Source: Lamprocystis purpurea (GTDB taxonomy: Bacteria; Pseudomonadota; Gammaproteobacteria; Chromatiales; Chromatiaceae). Taken from it: a stretch of 14,638 nucleotides of DNA. Both the position numbers and the translations under genes were made by a program. This document shows positions 11,925 to 14,638 of this stretch, one piece after another. Location of the stretch: positions 2,039 through 16,676 of the forward strand of contig DYRB01000012.1 in NCBI GenBank assembly GCA_020718945.1. Direction: 5' to 3'. A model generated the notes under the pieces. That model worked only from the letters and a program-made list of their open reading frames with translations. It had not been told where the DNA came from and did not search any database. Numbering within the stretch: the first letter of the stretch is position 1; each line of letters opens with the position of its first letter.

Positions 11925-14237
11925 CTACTTGACCTTCTTGGCCCCGTTTTGCTCCAGGAAGGTCTTGGCCCGCAGACCGAGGTCGGCAGTCTTGACCTGA
12001 TACTGCCACCACTGGTTGGCCCAGAGCATGGCGTTCTGCCAGTCGCCCTTGGCGGCTGCGGCGTCGGCCTTCTCCTTGGACTCCTTGGCGAAGCCGAGCT
12101 GGTCGGTGGCGTCCTCCACCAGGGCGACCACCACCGGGAAGTCCTTGAAGTTGTGGCTGGTAATGAAGCCCACCACCATGTCGATGACGCCCTGGGTCTC
12201 GACGTTGGTCTTGACCTGGGTCTCGTAGTCGGCCTTGGTGTAGGCCACGCCCTCCTTCATCGCGACCGCCTCACCCTTGTAACCCTTGGGCTTGACCAGC
12301 AGATAGCCCTGCATCTCCAGGTGCAGAGCGGAGCAGAACTCCGTGCAGTAATAGGGGTAGACGCCGGGCTTGTCGGCCTGGATGGTCACCGAGGAGGTCT
12401 TGCCCGGCTCGATGGAGAGTTGGACCTTGTGCCCATACATCGCAAAGCCGTGCACCTCGTCCTGGGCACGCTCCAGATTGGTCAGGTGGATGGCGATGGT
12501 ATCGCCTTCCTCGGCCTCGATGATCTCAGGGGTGATATGGGAGCGGATCACCGAGCCCATCACGCTGACGGTGCACTTGCCCGCGGCGTCGCAGGTGCGC
12601 TCGGTCTTCTCCCGCCCGGCGCGGGTGGCGAAGGGCGACTTCTCGTCGGTGCGGCTGTTCCAGCCGGACTTGTAGCGGACCTCGGGCTTGAGCTTGTCGG
12701 CCTTGATGGCCGCCACATAGTGGGGCTCGCCCAGCGGCAGGGGCATGTCGTAGAGCAACTGCATCTTGTCGCCGCTGATGTCGATCAACTGGTGGTTCTG
12801 CGGATGCAGGGGCCCCACCGGGTTGAACCGATCTATGGCCAGCTTGTTGAGCGCCACCAGGTACTTGCCGTCCGGGTTGACGGTATCGCCCTCCATGGTC
12901 ATCAAGTGACCGATGTTGTAGTGGATGGAGATCTTGTCGAGGACCTTACCCTCGCAGTAATTCCACTTGGCGACCATGGAGTCTACATACAGAGAGGTGT
13001 AGGCGACACAGGGCGCGGAATCGAACTGGGTGTGCAGGGGCCCCAGGCCCAGCTCCGCCTGGACATGCAGGGTGTCCTTCATGGCGATGATGGGGATGCC
13101 GTAGGGGTCCTTGCCCTCGAACTTGCCGGCCTTGATGGCGGCCATGATCTTGTCGAAGCTGTAGACCGAATTGTGGGTATCCAGCTTACCGTTGACGATG
13201 ATGTACTTGCCGTCTGGGCTCACGTCCACACCGTGGGGGCTCTTGGGCTCAGGGATCAGATACAGGAGCCCCTCGGTGATCGCCTGCTCCATCGGGATCA
13301 CGTACATGTCGTTGCGCTTGGTGACCTTGCCGGCCTTGACCAGCTCCTCGGCCTTTTTCCAATTGGTCACATGCAGGAAGTCGGTGTCCTTGGAGGAGCA
13401 GCCGGCCTCGAAGGGCGGGCGCCCGCGCTCGATGCCGCCCACATAGCGCTCGGTGCAGAAGGAGTTGGTGAAGCCCCAACCATCGCTCGGCCCCTTACCC
13501 GCATCGGAGAGGTCCTGGCTGTAGGGGGGCAGTTCGAAGGTGAAGGAGTTCTCCGGCTCGATACGCCCCTTTTCCTTGTTGAACTTCCAGTAGGTCAGGC
13601 CGCCCCGGTACTTGTCATTGAACTCCTCGATGGGGACGAATCCCACGTCGCTGTAGGGGGCCGCGTATTGGGTGGCCTCCATGACGTACTCGGTGTTGGG
13701 GGTGACGAAGGCCCCGCCGTGCTCCGAGCGGAACAGGGGGTTGACGACGATCTGCTTGGTCTCGAAGTCGTGCAGGTCGATCACCGCCACCCGGGGGTTG
13801 GCCTTGTCGTTGATGAACAGGTAGCGCCCGTCGTAGTCGCCGTTGGTCTCGGAGAAGGCCGGGTGGTGGGTGTCGCCGTAGTCGAGGTCCTTACCGTCGA
13901 TGCGGCCCTGGGCCAGCACGGCCTTGGACTCGTCGTCGAAGCCGTAGCCCTGCCAGGGCTCGGGCGTGAAGACGCCGATGTACTTGAGGATGCGCATGGA
14001 CGGGATGCCGTAGACGATCATCTGTCCACTCTGGCCGCCGGAGGAGAAGGCCAGATACTCGTCGCGCCCCCCGGTCGGGGTATAGGTCTTGGCCGCGGCC
14101 AGGATGTCCTTCTCCGTCAGACCCCGGGCCTTCATGACGTCTTGCAGGCTGTCCGCGGACCAGGCCGCCGTGGAGCCGCCCATTGCGAACGCGATCCCCA
14201 GGGTCAGGGACAGGGCTCGCCCTAGTGCTTGTTGCAT
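11925..14237 (-). CDS. nosZ: NosZ, nitrous oxide reductase, clade II (Sec-type)
   Basis: This is the catalytic enzyme reducing N2O to N2 in the periplasm. The 770-residue protein begins with a Sec signal (about 1-28, ending AAWSA) and lacks the twin-arginine motif of clade I. The seven CuZ histidines appear in the beta-propeller: DTHHP (124, 125), SEHGG (173), PHGVD (335), GPLHTQ (402), YNIGH (444) and GEPHY (506). The C-terminal cupredoxin carries the CuA ligands: His 596 (VHGF) and CTEFCSALHLEM (C631, C635, H639, M642). Glu takes the place of the Trp common in clade I. After CuA, about 115 helical residues form an extension without a heme motif. The ATG at 14237 has GGGGA eight bases upstream and gives a proper signal peptide; an in-frame upstream ATG at 14273 does not. 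The FNR/DNR box is 164 bases upstream. Confidence 0.97.
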   Translation of the reverse strand: MQQALGRALSLTLGIAFAMGGSTAAWSADSLQDVMKARGLTEKDILAAAKTYTPTGGRDEYLAFSSGGQSGQMIVYGIPSMRILKYIGVFTPEPWQGYGFDDESKAVLAQGRIDGKDLDYGDTHHPAFSETNGDYDGRYLFINDKANPRVAVIDLHDFETKQIVVNPLFRSEHGGAFVTPNTEYVMEATQYAAPYSDVGFVPIEEFNDKYRGGLTYWKFNKEKGRIEPENSFTFELPPYSQDLSDAGKGPSDGWGFTNSFCTERYVGGIERGRPPFEAGCSSKDTDFLHVTNWKKAEELVKAGKVTKRNDMYVIPMEQAITEGLLYLIPEPKSPHGVDVSPDGKYIIVNGKLDTHNSVYSFDKIMAAIKAGKFEGKDPYGIPIIAMKDTLHVQAELGLGPLHTQFDSAPCVAYTSLYVDSMVAKWNYCEGKVLDKISIHYNIGHLMTMEGDTVNPDGKYLVALNKLAIDRFNPVGPLHPQNHQLIDISGDKMQLLYDMPLPLGEPHYVAAIKADKLKPEVRYKSGWNSRTDEKSPFATRAGREKTERTCDAAGKCTVSVMGSVIRSHITPEIIEAEEGDTIAIHLTNLERAQDEVHGFAMYGHKVQLSIEPGKTSSVTIQADKPGVYPYYCTEFCSALHLEMQGYLLVKPKGYKGEAVAMKEGVAYTKADYETQVKTNVETQGVIDMVVGFITSHNFKDFPVVVALVEDATDQLGFAKESKEKADAAAAKGDWQNAMLWANQWWQYQVKTADLGLRAKTFLEQNGAKKVK

Positions 14238-14296
14238 GGTGATTCCCCACACAGGTGGTTGATGAGGGTACACCGGAGCCCCGAGGGGGCCACGAT

Positions 14297-14319
14297 GGCC
14301 GACACGCCCTGGGTCGGCC
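14297..14319. repeat. Short inverted repeat in the nosZ leader
   Basis: GGCCGAC (14297-14303) and GTCGGCC (14313-14319) pair over 7 bp around a 9-base loop. They lie about 60-80 bases upstream of the nosZ ATG and downstream of the predicted transcription start, so the leader RNA could fold here. The ribosome-binding site is not included in the stem. Confidence 0.35.
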
Positions 14320-14372
14320 TATGGCCAGGCCCTGGGAAACAGGCTGGCGAGTCGGCCAAGGCGCGCCCCCGC

Positions 14373-14378
14373 AGGCTA
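14373..14378 (-). promoter_or_regulatory. Candidate -10 element of the nosZ promoter
   Basis: On the minus strand the hexamer reads TAGCCT, matching TATAAT at the first, second and last positions. It is exactly where a -10 would fall if the box at 14401-14414 is centred at -41.5, giving a start near 14366 and a leader of about 129 bases. The -10 match alone is weak; the spacing is the stronger argument. Confidence 0.4.
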
Positions 14379-14400
14379 GACCCCGGGGCGATGAGGCGAC

Positions 14401-14414
14401 TTGATTTCGGTCAA
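14401..14414 (-). promoter_or_regulatory. FNR/DNR-type activator box upstream of nosZ
   Basis: TTGATTTCGGTCAA fits the TTGAT-N4-(A/G)TCAA pattern bound by the Crp/FNR family regulators FNR, DNR and NNR, which switch on denitrification genes at low oxygen or in response to NO (established knowledge). It stands 164 bases upstream of the nosZ ATG and 22 bases upstream of a -10-like TAGCCT. It is the best regulatory site in the window. Being palindromic, it could also serve a divergent gene beyond the right edge. Confidence 0.75.
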
Positions 14415-14560
14415 ATCACGCAGGCAATACGGCAAATGCCCCAGATCCCGGCCTTGCCGGGGGCAAGTACTGGACTACGCAGCGCTGCCCGGGCCTAGTC
14501 CGGCCGCGCCCAAGTACCTGCAACATCAACCGATGCTCGGCGCGGTCCGCACAGGGCACA
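14415..14560. other. Gene-free stretch upstream of the nosZ promoter
   Basis: I see no convincing gene here. It contains a partial 11-base match (GGTCCGCACAG, 14544-14554) to the palindrome at 4120 and 7528, perhaps a decayed copy. A divergent gene may start beyond the window edge. Confidence 0.4.
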
Positions 14561-14634
14561 GGGGCCAGAAGCGCAGGCCCCTGGGAGCGCCGGCATCTTG
14601 CCGGCCACTGGGTCCCCCGGCGTCCCGCCGGGGG
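14561..14634. repeat. Cluster of three GC-rich hairpins at the right edge
   Basis: Three perfect short stems follow one another: GGGGCC/GGCCCC (14561-14566 with 14576-14581), GCCGGC/GCCGGC (14589-14594 with 14600-14605) and CCCCCGGC/GCCGGGGG (14614-14621 with 14627-14634). The lead-in GGGAGCGCCGGC resembles the start of the REP-like elements at 4164 and 9034. The stems could be a REP cluster or a terminator for a gene beyond the edge. Confidence 0.6.
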
Positions 14635-14638
14635 TATG

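Noticed and set aside
11949..14225. A 758-codon open frame on the plus strand opposite nosZ
   Set aside because: It is a codon-position shadow caused by high G+C in nosZ. Its translation is rich in Val, Gly, Leu and His with no domain, and nosZ is certain on the other strand.
14229..14498. A plus-strand open frame at the right end, 89 codons
   Set aside because: It overlaps the nosZ start, leader and FNR-type box; its composition is Arg/Pro/Gly-rich, with no ribosome-binding site or family match.

Overview
This window holds a nitrous oxide reductase (nos) gene cluster of the clade II type, also called 'atypical' or Sec-type. All of it lies on the minus strand. It converges on a plus-strand gene for the nitric oxide reductase accessory protein NorD. 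Base composition is high in G+C. The dispersed GC-rich palindromic repeats and the gene content suggest a large-genome gammaproteobacterium, possibly a purple-sulfur or Chromatiales-type organism. That placement is inference; a Rhodocyclaceae-like betaproteobacterium is the main alternative.

Layout, left to right. Positions 1-87 carry the C-terminal end of an unidentified plus-strand gene. norD follows at 92-1963. The nos cluster then reads leftwards from its promoter at the right end: nosZ (14237-11925), a monoheme cytochrome c (11830-11516), a diheme cytochrome c (11336-10623), nosB (10419-9226), nosD (9006-7609), nosG (7501-6629), nosH (6632-5655), nosF (5655-4768), nosL (4775-4281), another monoheme cytochrome c (4083-3700), nosY (3684-2857) and a membrane-anchored FixH-like protein (2664-2161). 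The core nosG-nosH-nosF-nosL is translationally coupled by 1-8 nt overlaps.

How it works together. NosZ reduces N2O to N2 in the periplasm with a CuA site and a CuZ cluster, and all expected ligands are visible. NosG and NosH (NapG/NapH-like iron-sulfur proteins) plausibly pass quinol electrons to the periplasmic c-type cytochromes and on to NosZ. NosD, NosF and NosY form the ABC/beta-helix maturation apparatus for CuZ, and NosL is the copper lipoprotein chaperone. NosB is the membrane protein that marks clade II clusters. No nosR or nosX is present in the window, as expected for this clade. A TTGAT-N4-GTCAA box at 14401-14414 lies at the right distance from a -10-like hexamer to act as an FNR/DNR-type activator site for nosZ. 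A second perfect box, TTGAC-N4-GTCAA, lies before the diheme cytochrome gene.

The most unusual aspect is the intergenic DNA. Almost every gap of 100-220 bp holds palindromic or inverted-repeat elements, drawn from at least five families: ATTTGCG decamers, AGTTTTT heptamers, GGTCCGC palindromes, GTGGGAGCGGCGCC REP-like elements, and a 25-bp hairpin. One element supplies the stop codon of nosB.
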